Source of the DNA: Labilithrix sp. | GTDB taxonomy: Bacteria > Myxococcota_A > Polyangia > Polyangiales > Polyangiaceae | Assembly: GCA_019637155.1 (NCBI GenBank) | Contig: JAHBWE010000004.1 | Location: forward strand, 310,001-374,000 | Length of the DNA: 64,000 nt | Direction of reading: 5' to 3' | Shown: piece by piece, positions 25,461 to 34,642 of the stretch | Position numbering within the stretch: position 1 is the stretch's first letter | How the letters are laid out: the number at the start of each line of letters is the position of its first letter | Program-made: the position numbers and the translations under genes | The notes under the pieces: model-generated | What the model was told of the DNA's origin: nothing | The model's input: only the letters and a program-made list of their open reading frames with translations | Database searches by the model: none

Positions 25461-26582
25461 ATGCCGAAGCGGCACCGACCGGGGACGAGCGCGGCCAGCA
25501 TCTTGCGCCACGTCGAGGACATCGTGCTCGCGACGAGCGGGGAAGACGCGTTCGAGCTCGTCTACGCCGTCGCGGCCGCGCGGCTCGTGAGCAAGAAGCA
25601 GGCGCTCGGCCCCGCCATCACCGAGGCCGGCAGGCGACTCGAGCTCGGCCGCATCGCCGATCGCGCGCTGCTCGCCCGCGTCGACGGCATCCTCGAAGGC
25701 GCCCTCACCGACGAGAGCGTGCTCGACGCGATCTTCGAGTCCCTCGTCCCCCGCGTCGCGAAGGCGGACAAGGGGCAGTACTTCACGCCGCGTCACGTCG
25801 TCGACTTCATCGTCCGGATGGTGGCGCCGCGTCCGGGCGAGCTCCTCGTCGATCCCGCCTGCGGTTCGGGCGCGTTCCTGTCGCGCGCGCGCGCGTTCGG
25901 CGCGAGGACGCGCGGCGTCGACCTCGACGGCCGCGCGGTGCGCGTCGCGCGGCTCCTCGCGATCGCGGGCGGCGCCGACGCGGAGTCGGTCGCGCGCGCG
26001 GACGGGCTGCAGAAGGAGTCCGACCTCGTCCCCGCCGACAAACGCGCGCTCGCGGACGTGGTCGCGACGAACCCGCCGTTCGCGGGCCGCGCCGCGGCGG
26101 ACGGCTTCTCCGTCGCCGACGTCGTGCGCACGCCGGAGCGCGACGTGCTGTTCCTCGAGCGCGCGCTCGACGTCTTGAAGCCCGGCGGCCGCCTCGGCAT
26201 CGTCCTCCCCTACAACAAGGCGAGCGGCGGCGCCTACGCGAGCATGCGCCGCTGGCTCTTCGAGCGCGCGCGCGTGCTCGCCGTCGTCGGCTTGCCGCGC
26301 GAGACGTTCCTCCCCCACACGTCGCAGCGCACCTTCGTCCTCTTCGCGCAGAAGCGCCGCTCGGCGAAGGAGATCGCGCAAGCCGACGAGCGCACGATGT
26401 TCGTGATCAGCGAGCGCGCGGGCAAGGACACCGGCGGCGAGCCGATCCACGACGCGACGGGGAAGCTCGACCACGACCTCGACGACGTCGCGAGCGAGCT
26501 CGCGCCGTTCCTCCGCGCCGCCGACTTCGGGCGCGAGCCGAAGCCGCGCAAGGCGGCGCGCCTCGCGGAGGCGTCGCCGTGA
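25461..26582 (+). CDS. Type-I-like N6-adenine DNA methylase (HsdM-type, short)
   Basis: 373 residues from the ATG at 25461. It shows the gamma-type order: KGQYFTPRHVVDFIV, the SAM-binding DPACGSGAFL at 131, acidic VDLDGRAV, and catalytic NPPF at 204. A helical N-terminal region (~100 residues) replaces the usual HsdM_N domain, and the protein is shorter than HsdM (~500). It is coupled by a GTGA overlap to a small S-like protein, and no restriction subunit is present within several kilobases. It may therefore be an orphan methylase used for regulation, or one half of an incomplete defence system. Confidence 0.88.
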   Translation: MPKRHRPGTSAASILRHVEDIVLATSGEDAFELVYAVAAARLVSKKQALGPAITEAGRRLELGRIADRALLARVDGILEGALTDESVLDAIFESLVPRVAKADKGQYFTPRHVVDFIVRMVAPRPGELLVDPACGSGAFLSRARAFGARTRGVDLDGRAVRVARLLAIAGGADAESVARADGLQKESDLVPADKRALADVVATNPPFAGRAAADGFSVADVVRTPERDVLFLERALDVLKPGGRLGIVLPYNKASGGAYASMRRWLFERARVLAVVGLPRETFLPHTSQRTFVLFAQKRRSAKEIAQADERTMFVISERAGKDTGGEPIHDATGKLDHDLDDVASELAPFLRAADFGREPKPRKAARLAEASP

Positions 26583-27181
26583 AGGTCGTCGTCCGCGCCC
26601 TCGTCGACCTCGGCCCCGAGCTCGTCCTCGCGCCCGAGCGTTACCTCGCGGAGGCGAGCGCGGGGGAGGGGATCCCGCTCTCCGATCTCGTCACCGTGCG
26701 CACCGAGCAAGCGCCGCCCGGCGTCGTCCTCGACACCACCCACGCGAAGGACGGCCTCCTCGACGTGACCGGCGCGCTGCGCTCGCCCGCGACGGCGAAG
26801 AGCACGAAGCGCGCGGTCCACCCCGGCGACGTGATCGTGTCGCGCCTCCGGCCCTACCTCCGCCAGATCGCGTTCGTGCACCCCGCCGCGCTCGCGCAGG
26901 CGAAGCGGCCGCTCGCGGTGTCGAGCGAGTTCTTCGTCCTCGCCCCGCGCGGCGACGATCCGATCGCGTTCCTCGTCCCCTTCCTCCTCGGCGAGCGCGC
27001 GCAGTCCGTCCTCGCCGCGGCGCAGGAGGGCGGTCACCATCCGCGGGTCCCGCGCGAGTCGCTCCTCGCGCTCCGCGTCCCGGCCGGCCTCGTCGCCACG
27101 CGGAACGAGAGCTCGAAGGCCGTCGTCCGCGCCCTCGACGAGGTCTACCGCGCGAACGCCCGCTGGAACGCGCTCCTCTAA
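26579..27181 (+). CDS. Half-size HsdS-like specificity subunit
   Basis: 200 residues from a GTG at 26579 overlapping the methylase stop. The first 40 residues look like the start of a target-recognition domain (LAPERYLAEASAGEGIPLSDLVTV). They are followed by the typical HsdS strand motifs GDVIVSRLRPYLRQIAFV and AVSSEFFVLAP, then a helix with an EGGHHPRVPRESLLALRVP segment that matches the HsdS LxxIxIPxP end. HsdS proteins normally carry two target domains (~400 residues); this one has one. Such half subunits can dimerise and read a palindromic split site. No HsdR was seen nearby. Confidence 0.78.
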   Translation: MKVVVRALVDLGPELVLAPERYLAEASAGEGIPLSDLVTVRTEQAPPGVVLDTTHAKDGLLDVTGALRSPATAKSTKRAVHPGDVIVSRLRPYLRQIAFVHPAALAQAKRPLAVSSEFFVLAPRGDDPIAFLVPFLLGERAQSVLAAAQEGGHHPRVPRESLLALRVPAGLVATRNESSKAVVRALDEVYRANARWNALL

Positions 27182-27265
27182 TCCACCAATCCACGCGCTC
27201 GACGCCCGGCGCGCGCTCGACGCGAGCCCAAGCCGCGCTCGACGCCCTGCGAGCCAAGCCGCGGG

Positions 27266-28015
27266 CTACGGCGCGCCGCCGAGCCAGCGTCGGATCTCGC
27301 GCTTCGACAGCTGGCGGATCGATCGCGCGTAGCGGTTCTCGTCCCAGAGGTCGCGCATGGACTCGTCGCGCGCGTCGTAGTCGAGCCGGCGCGGATCGAG
27401 CTTCGCGATCGCGTCGCGCACGAACGGCACCGCGTCGGGGCCGTGCCTGAACGGGAGCGCGGCGATCTCGACCTCGTACCAGATCCCGCGGACGCGACGG
27501 AGCTCTCGGTCCGGCCCGAGCACGCGCACGTCGGGCCGCCGCACGCGCGCGCGGCTCGCCTTCGTCCTCGGGCGCGGCGGCATCTCTGCGAGCGCGCCCG
27601 ATCGCGGATGAACGAAGAAGCGCCAGGGCACGACGGGCCGCCCGAAGCGATCCGCGCCGCGGAGGCGCCCCGCGTCGTCCTCGTAGACGCGTTCGACGAC
27701 GTACTGCTTGAGGTGATCGAGCACGTGCTTCTGGAGCGCGCTCGTCACCGAGAGCTGCGCCGCGATCTCGGAGCGGACCTTCGCCCACGGTCTCCCGACC
27801 TGGCTCCGCAGGTACCGCTCGAGCGGCGCGAGGTTGTCGCTGAGCGACTTCGCCGCGTAGAACCCGCCCATCGGCTCGCGGAGCGGAAACGTCTCTTCGC
27901 CTCCCTCGCGTGCCCGCGTCCGGTTCCGCACCCGCGTGCGCGGGTACCGAAGCCAATGCCCCCAGCGCGGCCGCTCGATGATGACCTCGTCCATGTCGGC
28001 TCGCATGGGCCCCAT
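27266..28015 (-). CDS. Conserved hypothetical protein
   Basis: 249 residues; in-frame ATGs at 28006 and 27994 are alternative starts, and MDEVIIERPRWG (27994) looks like the conserved beginning. The protein is basic, rich in Arg, with RPRWG, PLREPMGGFYAAKSLSDNLAPLERYL, VGRPWAKVRSEI and a helical C-terminus. I recognise this pattern (ERPRxG, SDxLxPLxRxLxxQVGRPWxKV) as a widespread uncharacterised family, but do not know a function. It lacks signals, membrane helices and metal-binding clusters. It is convergent with the S-like gene; the 84 bases between hold imperfect GCGCTCGACGC repeats. Confidence 0.68.
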   Translation of the reverse strand: MGPMRADMDEVIIERPRWGHWLRYPRTRVRNRTRAREGGEETFPLREPMGGFYAAKSLSDNLAPLERYLRSQVGRPWAKVRSEIAAQLSVTSALQKHVLDHLKQYVVERVYEDDAGRLRGADRFGRPVVPWRFFVHPRSGALAEMPPRPRTKASRARVRRPDVRVLGPDRELRRVRGIWYEVEIAALPFRHGPDAVPFVRDAIAKLDPRRLDYDARDESMRDLWDENRYARSIRQLSKREIRRWLGGAP

Positions 28016-28076
28016 TCATGGCCACGCCCTCGCCCTCGCGCAAGCCGGCAGGACACGGTAGCGACGCCCGCGTACA

Positions 28077-28655
28077 ATGGCCGTCATGGGCGAGCCTGCC
28101 AGGAGCCTCGGACTCGGCCTCGAAGAATTCTGGGCCTTCGAGGGAGAGCCCGACACGCGGTACGAGCTCTTCGGCGGGGAGATCTTGGCGATGAATCAGC
28201 CGACGATCCGGCACGCCGCGTTGCAGATGTCGCTCGGGAGGGAGCTCTTGCGCGCGCTCGACGGACGATGTGAGGTGCTCGGCCCGATCGGCGTGTACTG
28301 CGAAGCGACCGGGGAAGCCTTCGGCCCAGACGTCGTCGTGATCTGCGAGCCTGCCGCCTACGACAAGGTCCGGGGGCGCGCGTTGATCAATCCGAGCGCC
28401 ATCTTCGAGATCCTCTCGCCGAGCACCTCCCGCATCGATACCCACGACAAGCTCCCCGCGTACAAGACGATCGCGTCGCTGAGCGAGTACGTCCTGATCT
28501 CGCAGAAGAAGAAGCTGATTCAAGTGCATCGACGCGTGAAGGGGGGATGGGTCATGGACCCGCTGTCGTCGGGGTCCTTCCGCGTCTGCGCCGCGGAGAT
28601 CTCGGTCGACGCCGTCTACGAGCGCATCGACAAGTCTCCGCTCCTCACCGGGTGA
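28077..28655 (+). CDS. Uma2-family putative nuclease (DUF820)
   Basis: 192 residues from an ATG at 28077 (or 28086). It has the family layout of a PD-(D/E)XK fold: YELFGGEIL, AALQMSLGREL, FGPDVVVIC with the metal Asp, FEILSPSTSRIDTHDKLPAYK with the Glu and Lys of the active site, and YVLISQKKKLIQVHRR. The family is common in cyanobacteria and myxobacteria; its role in the cell is poorly known, though members look like endonucleases. The start lies 61 bases from the divergent hypothetical gene. Confidence 0.88.
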   Translation: MAVMGEPARSLGLGLEEFWAFEGEPDTRYELFGGEILAMNQPTIRHAALQMSLGRELLRALDGRCEVLGPIGVYCEATGEAFGPDVVVICEPAAYDKVRGRALINPSAIFEILSPSTSRIDTHDKLPAYKTIASLSEYVLISQKKKLIQVHRRVKGGWVMDPLSSGSFRVCAAEISVDAVYERIDKSPLLTG

Positions 28656-28676
28656 GCGGAGACGGAGAAGGCCGCG

Positions 28677-29651
28677 TCATGGGCGCTGGCCGGCGAGGCA
28701 CAGGCGGTCGACGTCGCGGGCGCGATCGCGGAGGAGCGCGCTCCCCGGATCGAGGCGCTGCGCGCGCTTCATCGCGATGTCCGCCTCGTCGCACTTGCCC
28801 GTCTTCGCCGCGCGCCAGGCGGCGTCGAGGCGTTCGTCGAGGCTCATGAAGAGATAAGGGTCCGTGCGATCGCGGACGTAGACCGTGATCCCGCAGAGGA
28901 GCACGAGCGCGACGCAGGCGCCGACGATCGCCCGCTCCGCCTTCTTCGTGTACGTCACGCCGCGCTGCCACGTCGCCGCGACGAGGACGCCGCCGACGGC
29001 GCCGCCGATGTGGGCCGCGTTGTCGACCTGCACCATCCCGCCTTGCAGGTTCTTCGCGAGGCCGAGCACGAAGAGGAACGCGAGCCACCCCGCCATCTGG
29101 CGCGCGAGCGGGCCCTTCCACCCTTGCGTGCGCGCGCCGAGGACGAGCATCGAGCCGATGAGCCCACACACCGCGCCCGACGCGCCGATGCTGAGCGACG
29201 CGCCGAAGAGGCGCCCCGCGATCGCGCTGAAGGCGGAGCCCATCACGCCGGCGCCGAGGTAGAGCGGGAGGAAGCGCGCCGGTCCGATCGCGCGCTCGAG
29301 GAACGGCCCGACCTGCCAGAGGACCAGCATGTTGAAGCCGAGGTGCAGGATCGAGCCGTGGAGGAAACACGAGGTCACCAGCGTCTCGACGCGGGTGTCC
29401 GCGATCGTGAAGGTCGAGTCGTTGCCGCCGAGCCAGCGCAGGATCGCGTTCCACAGCGTCTGGTCGCGCACGTCCGCCCCGCCGAGCCCGAAGCGGAGGT
29501 GCCCCGCGAGCGACACCTGCGCCGCGAAGACGCCCGCGTTCGCGGCGAGCAGCGCGCCCGTGATCGGCGCGCCGTCGATCCCCTTCTGTTCGGCCTGATC
29601 GGGCGCCGAAGCCGAGGTCGGGGCGGACGCGGGCGGGGAGGCGCTCACCAT
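28677..29651 (-). CDS. Rhomboid-family intramembrane serine protease
   Basis: 324 residues. The catalytic dyad is present: Ser158 in SIGASGAVCG and His214 in DNAAHIGGAVGG. H103 and N107 in HLGFNMLVLW supply the oxyanion-region HxxxN motif. Six to seven membrane helices are expected between ~30 and 255. The C-terminal ~70 residues (SLDERLDAAWRAAKTGKCDEADIAMKRAQRLDPG) form a soluble helical tail like one tetratricopeptide unit, which may dock substrates. The N-terminus is an Ala/Ser/Pro-rich cytoplasmic segment. It is divergent from the diguanylate cyclase gene, with 92 bases between starts, so they may share control. Confidence 0.9.
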   Translation of the reverse strand: MVSASPPASAPTSASAPDQAEQKGIDGAPITGALLAANAGVFAAQVSLAGHLRFGLGGADVRDQTLWNAILRWLGGNDSTFTIADTRVETLVTSCFLHGSILHLGFNMLVLWQVGPFLERAIGPARFLPLYLGAGVMGSAFSAIAGRLFGASLSIGASGAVCGLIGSMLVLGARTQGWKGPLARQMAGWLAFLFVLGLAKNLQGGMVQVDNAAHIGGAVGGVLVAATWQRGVTYTKKAERAIVGACVALVLLCGITVYVRDRTDPYLFMSLDERLDAAWRAAKTGKCDEADIAMKRAQRLDPGSALLRDRARDVDRLCLAGQRP

Positions 29652-29743
29652 CCGGTTTTACGGTCCGCTCGCGCGTCAAGCAACCGGCGAACATCACCGC
29701 CTTTTTGGCCGCCCCCGCGCCGTCCTGATACCGACAATGCCAG

Positions 29744-31876
29744 ATGGATTCGCTCGTCCGCGCGACGCTGCTTGCGCGCCGTTTCGTTCGAGGGGCGCAC
29801 GGGATCGCGCTCGCGTGCGCGCTCGCCGCCTTCGTCGTCCTCGGCTTCGCGCAGCTCCCGCTCGGACCGATCCCGATCGCGGGCGCGGTGGTGTGGGCGT
29901 TCTTCCTCGGCAAGCGCCTCCGGCAGAAGCTCCGTCTCACCGGCGAGGCGCCGTTCGTCCTCGACTTCGAGCTCGGCGCGCTCCTCGCGATCGGCCTCGA
30001 CGCGGCGCTGCTTCGCTTCGACGGCACGCTCTCGGGCCGCTTCTCGCCCGCGACGTACGTGCTCGTCGCGCTCGTCGCGTCGTTCGGCCGCCCGGTCGCG
30101 GGCCTCGCGGTCGTCGGATGGGTCGTCGGCCTCGACGCGCTCATCCGCTACAAGACGCTCGGGCAGGCGTCGCTCGAAGCGCTCGCGACGCAGGCGGGTT
30201 TCGCTTGTGCGTTCGCGCTCCTCAACTTGATCCTCCTCCGCGCCGAGGTCGCGCGCATCCGTGTCACCGCGCGGTCGCGGGTCGAGAAGGAGCTCGAGCG
30301 CCTTCGCGCCGACGCACGGAGCTACCGCCTCCTCGGGGCGGGGGAAGCGGTCACGAAAAAAGAGGACGCCGAGGAGCGGCTCGCGCGCTCGAGCGTCGAA
30401 GAGATTCACCAATCCGTGCATTATGCACTCGAGCTCCTGCGGCGTTCGTTGGACCTCCACACCGCGGTGCTGCTCTGGCGCACCGACTCGGGCACGCACC
30501 TCCGCATCAGCGAGCTCTCCACGGCGTCGGACGAGATCCACGATGCACCTTTCTCGATCGGTGACGGCGTCTGCGCGGCGGTCATCGCCAAGAAGGAGGC
30601 CGTGCTGCTCGAGAACCTGCGGCCCTCGTACAATGTTCCCTACTACGCGGGGCCGTGCCCCATCCGCGCCCTCGCCGCGATCCCTGTGATCGAGGACGGC
30701 GTCGTCCGCGGCGTCCTGTGCCTCGATCGGATCGACTCGAAGGCCTTCACGCCGCACGAGCACGACGTCGCGGCGCAGGCGGCGCGCTATTGCCTCCGCG
30801 CGATCCAGAACGAGCGCGTCTTCGTGCAGCTCGAGCGCGCGAAGGTGGAGCAAGGCAAGCTCTACCGCGCCGCGCAGGCGCTCGGCGCCGCGCTGTCGGA
30901 GAAGGACGTCGTCGAGGCGGGCGTCCGCGCCGCGCGCGAGATCGCGAGCTTCGATCTCGCCGCGGTCACGGTCTGGGACGACACCAAGAAGTTCCACGAG
31001 GTCCGCGCCGCCACGTCGAACGACGGCGCGATCGACGACCTCGTCGGCCAGCGTTTCAAGCAGAACACCGGCCTCGTCTCGATGGTCGTCACGAACCGCT
31101 TCCCGCTCCCGTACAAAGGCGAGTACGACGCCGCGCACCAGACCGTGCTCACGAAGCGGCTCCCGTGGCCGAACGTCCCTTCGCTCCTCGTCCTGCCGCT
31201 CCTCCATCACGGCCGCGTCCTCGGCACGCTCATCCTCGGCGCGCGCCGCCGCCACGCGTTCGGCGACGCGACGCGCCCCACGCTCGAGGTCCTCGCCTCG
31301 CACCTCGCGGTCTCGCTCTCGAACGCGCGCATGGTCCACAAGCTCGAGACGATGGCGACGACGGACGGCATGACCGGCCTCCTCAACAAGCGCGCGATGC
31401 TCGACGCGGCGGCGCAGAAGATCGGCGCCGCGCAGCGCTTCAACCGCAAGCTCTCCGTCCTCGTCACGGACATCGACTTCTTCAAGAAGGTCAACGACAC
31501 GTACGGCCACGACGTCGGCGACGTCGTCATCAAGGGCCTCGGCGAGATCCTGAAGCGCGTGAAGCGGAGCACCGACGTCGTGGCGCGCTTCGGCGGCGAG
31601 GAGTTCGTCATCCTCTGCGAGCAGACCGACGAGGCGGGCGCGATGCTCCTCGGCGAGCGCATCCGCGAGGAGCTCGGCAAGACCGTGTTCCAGACGCCGA
31701 ACGGCCCGCTCACGGTGACGTGCTCGGTCGGCGCGGCGACGTTCCCCGCCGCCGGCGCGAAGTGGGACGAGCTCTTCAAGAGCGCGGACCAGGCGCTCTA
31801 CCAGAGCAAGAACGCAGGCCGCGACCGCGTCACGATGTGGTCGCCCCCCTCCGCCGCGCGCGTGAAGGCCGGTTAG
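29744..31876 (+). CDS. Membrane GAF-GAF-GGDEF diguanylate cyclase
   Basis: 710 residues. Four to five N-terminal membrane helices (about 20-185) are followed by a short coiled coil (RSRVEKELERLRADARSY). Two GAF domains cover about 225-365 and 385-535, and the GGDEF domain covers about 545-705. The active-site loop is GGEEF (617-621) and the inhibitory I-site RxxD is intact (RSTD, 608-611), so the enzyme should make cyclic di-GMP and be product-inhibited. The GAF domains probably sense a small ligand. In myxobacteria cyclic di-GMP controls motility, polysaccharide production and development (family knowledge). Confidence 0.92.
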   Translation: MDSLVRATLLARRFVRGAHGIALACALAAFVVLGFAQLPLGPIPIAGAVVWAFFLGKRLRQKLRLTGEAPFVLDFELGALLAIGLDAALLRFDGTLSGRFSPATYVLVALVASFGRPVAGLAVVGWVVGLDALIRYKTLGQASLEALATQAGFACAFALLNLILLRAEVARIRVTARSRVEKELERLRADARSYRLLGAGEAVTKKEDAEERLARSSVEEIHQSVHYALELLRRSLDLHTAVLLWRTDSGTHLRISELSTASDEIHDAPFSIGDGVCAAVIAKKEAVLLENLRPSYNVPYYAGPCPIRALAAIPVIEDGVVRGVLCLDRIDSKAFTPHEHDVAAQAARYCLRAIQNERVFVQLERAKVEQGKLYRAAQALGAALSEKDVVEAGVRAAREIASFDLAAVTVWDDTKKFHEVRAATSNDGAIDDLVGQRFKQNTGLVSMVVTNRFPLPYKGEYDAAHQTVLTKRLPWPNVPSLLVLPLLHHGRVLGTLILGARRRHAFGDATRPTLEVLASHLAVSLSNARMVHKLETMATTDGMTGLLNKRAMLDAAAQKIGAAQRFNRKLSVLVTDIDFFKKVNDTYGHDVGDVVIKGLGEILKRVKRSTDVVARFGGEEFVILCEQTDEAGAMLLGERIREELGKTVFQTPNGPLTVTCSVGAATFPAAGAKWDELFKSADQALYQSKNAGRDRVTMWSPPSAARVKAG

Positions 31877-31924
31877 GCCCGCGCGTCTGGACATGTAGGC
31901 CGGGCGTGGTCATCATCGAGGGCC

Positions 31925-32239
31925 ATGAGCGAGGACAAGCCGAAGCCCGTCGACGACCTCAAGGAAGGCCTTGGCCTTCTGTTCCGCGCTGCGAAGGGCG
32001 CCGTGCAGTCGCTGCCGACCGAGAAGGTCGAGAAGGTCGCGACCGAGGCGGTGGGCGAGGTGAACCGCGCGTTCGAGTCGATCGGCAGCGAGATCCAGAA
32101 GGTCATCAGCGGCAAGCCGCAGTCTTCGCCTCCTCCTCCCGCCCCGCAGGCCAACACGAACGAGGCGCCTCCGGCCGAAGAGCAGAAGTACGACGACGGC
32201 TACGCACCGGAGCCCCCGAAGGGCCCGCGTGTAGGCTGA
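31925..32239 (+). CDS. Small conserved hypothetical protein
   Basis: 104 residues. The first 65 form an amphipathic helical region (LKEGLGLLFRAAKGAVQSLP, VEKVATEAVGEVNRAFESIGSEIQKVI), and the rest is a disordered Pro/Glu/Tyr-rich tail. No signal or membrane segment. It starts 48 bases after the cyclase gene and may share its transcript. Codon use is like the neighbours. Function unknown. Confidence 0.6.
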   Translation: MSEDKPKPVDDLKEGLGLLFRAAKGAVQSLPTEKVEKVATEAVGEVNRAFESIGSEIQKVISGKPQSSPPPPAPQANTNEAPPAEEQKYDDGYAPEPPKGPRVG

Positions 32240-32288
32240 GCGCTAGCGTTTCGCCTTCGGCGCCGGTTACCGGTACCATTTTGCGCCG

Positions 32289-34640
32289 ATGGCGCTCCGA
32301 AAGAACCGGTTCCTCGCTCCCGCCTTCGTCGTCTCCGCGCTCGGCCTCTCCGCCTGGATGGCGGCGTGCGGCTCGTCGGAGGGCTCCCGCTTCGACGACG
32401 GCAGCGGGAACCAGGACGACGACGCCAGCTTCGGGACGAGCGGCTTCGGGAGCACGACGAGCAGCGGCAACGGGTCGAGCTCGGGCGACGGGAGCCCCAA
32501 CGACGGCGAGCAGCTCCGCATCGAGCCCGCCACGATCACGGTCAAGGCGAAGGGCTCGCTCACGAGCCACTCCGGGCAGCAGCAGTTCACCGCGTACATC
32601 GGCGCGAGCACGACGCCCGTCGCCGCGATCTGGTCCGTCGACGACGCGGGCATCGGATCGATCGAGAAGGAGGGCCTCTTCCACACCGCGACGTTCGCGG
32701 GGAAGACCAAGGTCCGCGCGCAGGTCGGCAACCTGGTCGGCCTCGCGGACGTCACCGTGTCGCTCGAGATCGAGGAGGACCTCACCGCGGGCGGCGGCGG
32801 CGGAGGCGGCATCTCCGAGGCGACGAAGACGGCGCTGAAGGCGGGCGGCAACGCCGACGCCTCCAACTTCAAGTGGCTCTACCCCTACGACAAGACCGTG
32901 TTCCCGCGCGGGCTCCTCGCGCCGAAGCTGATGTTCGGCGGCGCCGCGCCGACCGCGTATTGGGTCCGCCTCAGCGCGAAGAACATCGACTACTCGGGCT
33001 TCTACTCCGGCGGCGGCGACGCGGCGCGCGTCGTCGTGAGCGAGGAGTGGTGGCGCACGATCACGCGCAGCGTCGGGGCGAACGATCCGGTCACGATCAA
33101 CGTGACGAAGATCGAGGGCGCCGACGTCACCGGTCCGATCACGGAGACCTGGAGCATCGCGCAGGGCTCGCTGAAGGGGACCGTCTTCTACAACACGTAC
33201 AACTCGCGCATCGTCCGCGAGAACGGCGCCGAGGGCGCGATCATGCGCCTGAAGCCCGGCACGAAGGTCGAGGTCTTCATCGGCAGCACGAACCTCCCGA
33301 ACGAGACCGGCACCGCGCGCGACTCGAAGTGCACGGTCTGCCACTCCGTCAGCGCGAACGGCACCGCGCTCGCGGCGGCGCTCGACTGGGGCGACAACGG
33401 CGCGCCGCACGACAGCGCCGTCTTCACGATCAGCACCGAAGGCGCGGCGACGGCGCGCTTCGTCACGAGCAACGGCCACGCGATGCCGTTCGGCGCGCTC
33501 TCGCCCGACGGCAACTGGCTCGTCGGCAGCGCGTCGCGCTCCGGCGCCTGGATCCGCGGCCTCGGAGGCCTCGATCAGAACAGCCGCCTCTACGACGCGA
33601 AGACGGGCGCGATCGTGGAGGACGGGTTCTTCACCGCCGCCGCCGGTCGCAAGGCGGTCGCGCCGTCCTTCTCGCCCGACGCGAAGCTCCTCGCGTTCGG
33701 CGATCGCGAGCGCAACGCGAGCGGCCGCGCGATCTCGATCCTCGACGCGAACCTCACCTCGAGCCCGCCGTCGTTCACCAACAACCGCGAGCTCGTCGCG
33801 AGCAACAACCGCGTCGTCGGCTGGCCGTCCTTCCTCCCCGACAGCAAGGCGGTCCTCTATCAGGAGGGCACCGCGTACGACACGGGCGGGCATCGCGATC
33901 CGCCGACCCAGCTCGTGCACTACTGCGCCGACCTCCACTGGGTCGACGTCGCGACGAAGATCCCGTCCCCGCTCGACGCGCTCAACGGCTATCGCCCGAA
34001 CGGCGCCGGCGGCAAGGAGTGCTACCTCCCGTTCTGCGACGTCCCCGATCCGGATCCGAACCTCGCGGATCCGGACACGGCGTGCAACACCGAGGACGCG
34101 CACATGAACTACGAGCCCACCGTGCTCCCGGTCGCGGTCGGCGGCTACTACTGGGTCGTCTTCACGAGCCGCCGCGCGTACGGCAACTTCCTGAGCCGCC
34201 AGACCTCCTCCGTCACGCCGGAGGGCGATCTCCCGTTCGACAACACGCGCGACACGAGCAACGCGATCAAGGGCTGGCGCAAGAAGCTGTGGGTCGCGGC
34301 GATCGACATCAACGGGCAGCCGGGCAGGGACCCGAGCCACCCCGCGTTCCTCCTCGAGGGTCAGGAGACGGAGGCCGGCAACATGCGCGGCTTCTGGGCG
34401 CTCGACCCGTGCAAGGCGAACGGCGCCGGCTGCGAGGCGGGCGACGAGTGCTGCAACGGCTTCTGCCGCGCCGTCTCGCAACCCGACGGCGGCACCGCGA
34501 ACATGTGCGTCCCGCCCCCCACCGGCTGCGCCAACGACAGCGAACGCTGCAGCGTCAACGCCGACTGCTGCAACGCCCCCGCGGGCACCACCTGCATCAA
34601 CGGCTTCTGCACCGAGCCGACGCCCTCGCACCCGAGGTAG
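32289..34640 (+). CDS. Surface lipoprotein with CxxCH motif, PD40-like repeats and Cys-rich tail
   Basis: 783 residues. A lipoprotein signal (SALGLSAWMAAC, Cys at about 27) and an acidic Gly/Ser/Asp linker lead in. A small Ig-like/Big-type region follows (ITVKAKGSLTSHSGQQQFTAYIG). At 348-352 CTVCH is a covalent heme-binding or mono-haem cytochrome-type motif (CxxCH). Downstream lie WD40/PD40-like strands (SPDGNWLVGSASR, FSPDAKLLAFGDRE, WPSFLPDSKAVLYQ) that suggest a beta-propeller. The last ~90 residues contain a Cys-rich module repeated twice (CEAGDECCNGFCR and CSVNADCCNAPAGTTCINGFC). Its role is unknown; the motif may be a redox site, or coincidental. It is convergent with the DUF3105 gene by two bases. 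Confidence 0.78.
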   Translation: MALRKNRFLAPAFVVSALGLSAWMAACGSSEGSRFDDGSGNQDDDASFGTSGFGSTTSSGNGSSSGDGSPNDGEQLRIEPATITVKAKGSLTSHSGQQQFTAYIGASTTPVAAIWSVDDAGIGSIEKEGLFHTATFAGKTKVRAQVGNLVGLADVTVSLEIEEDLTAGGGGGGGISEATKTALKAGGNADASNFKWLYPYDKTVFPRGLLAPKLMFGGAAPTAYWVRLSAKNIDYSGFYSGGGDAARVVVSEEWWRTITRSVGANDPVTINVTKIEGADVTGPITETWSIAQGSLKGTVFYNTYNSRIVRENGAEGAIMRLKPGTKVEVFIGSTNLPNETGTARDSKCTVCHSVSANGTALAAALDWGDNGAPHDSAVFTISTEGAATARFVTSNGHAMPFGALSPDGNWLVGSASRSGAWIRGLGGLDQNSRLYDAKTGAIVEDGFFTAAAGRKAVAPSFSPDAKLLAFGDRERNASGRAISILDANLTSSPPSFTNNRELVASNNRVVGWPSFLPDSKAVLYQEGTAYDTGGHRDPPTQLVHYCADLHWVDVATKIPSPLDALNGYRPNGAGGKECYLPFCDVPDPDPNLADPDTACNTEDAHMNYEPTVLPVAVGGYYWVVFTSRRAYGNFLSRQTSSVTPEGDLPFDNTRDTSNAIKGWRKKLWVAAIDINGQPGRDPSHPAFLLEGQETEAGNMRGFWALDPCKANGAGCEAGDECCNGFCRAVSQPDGGTANMCVPPPTGCANDSERCSVNADCCNAPAGTTCINGFCTEPTPSHPR

Positions 34641-34642
34641 CG

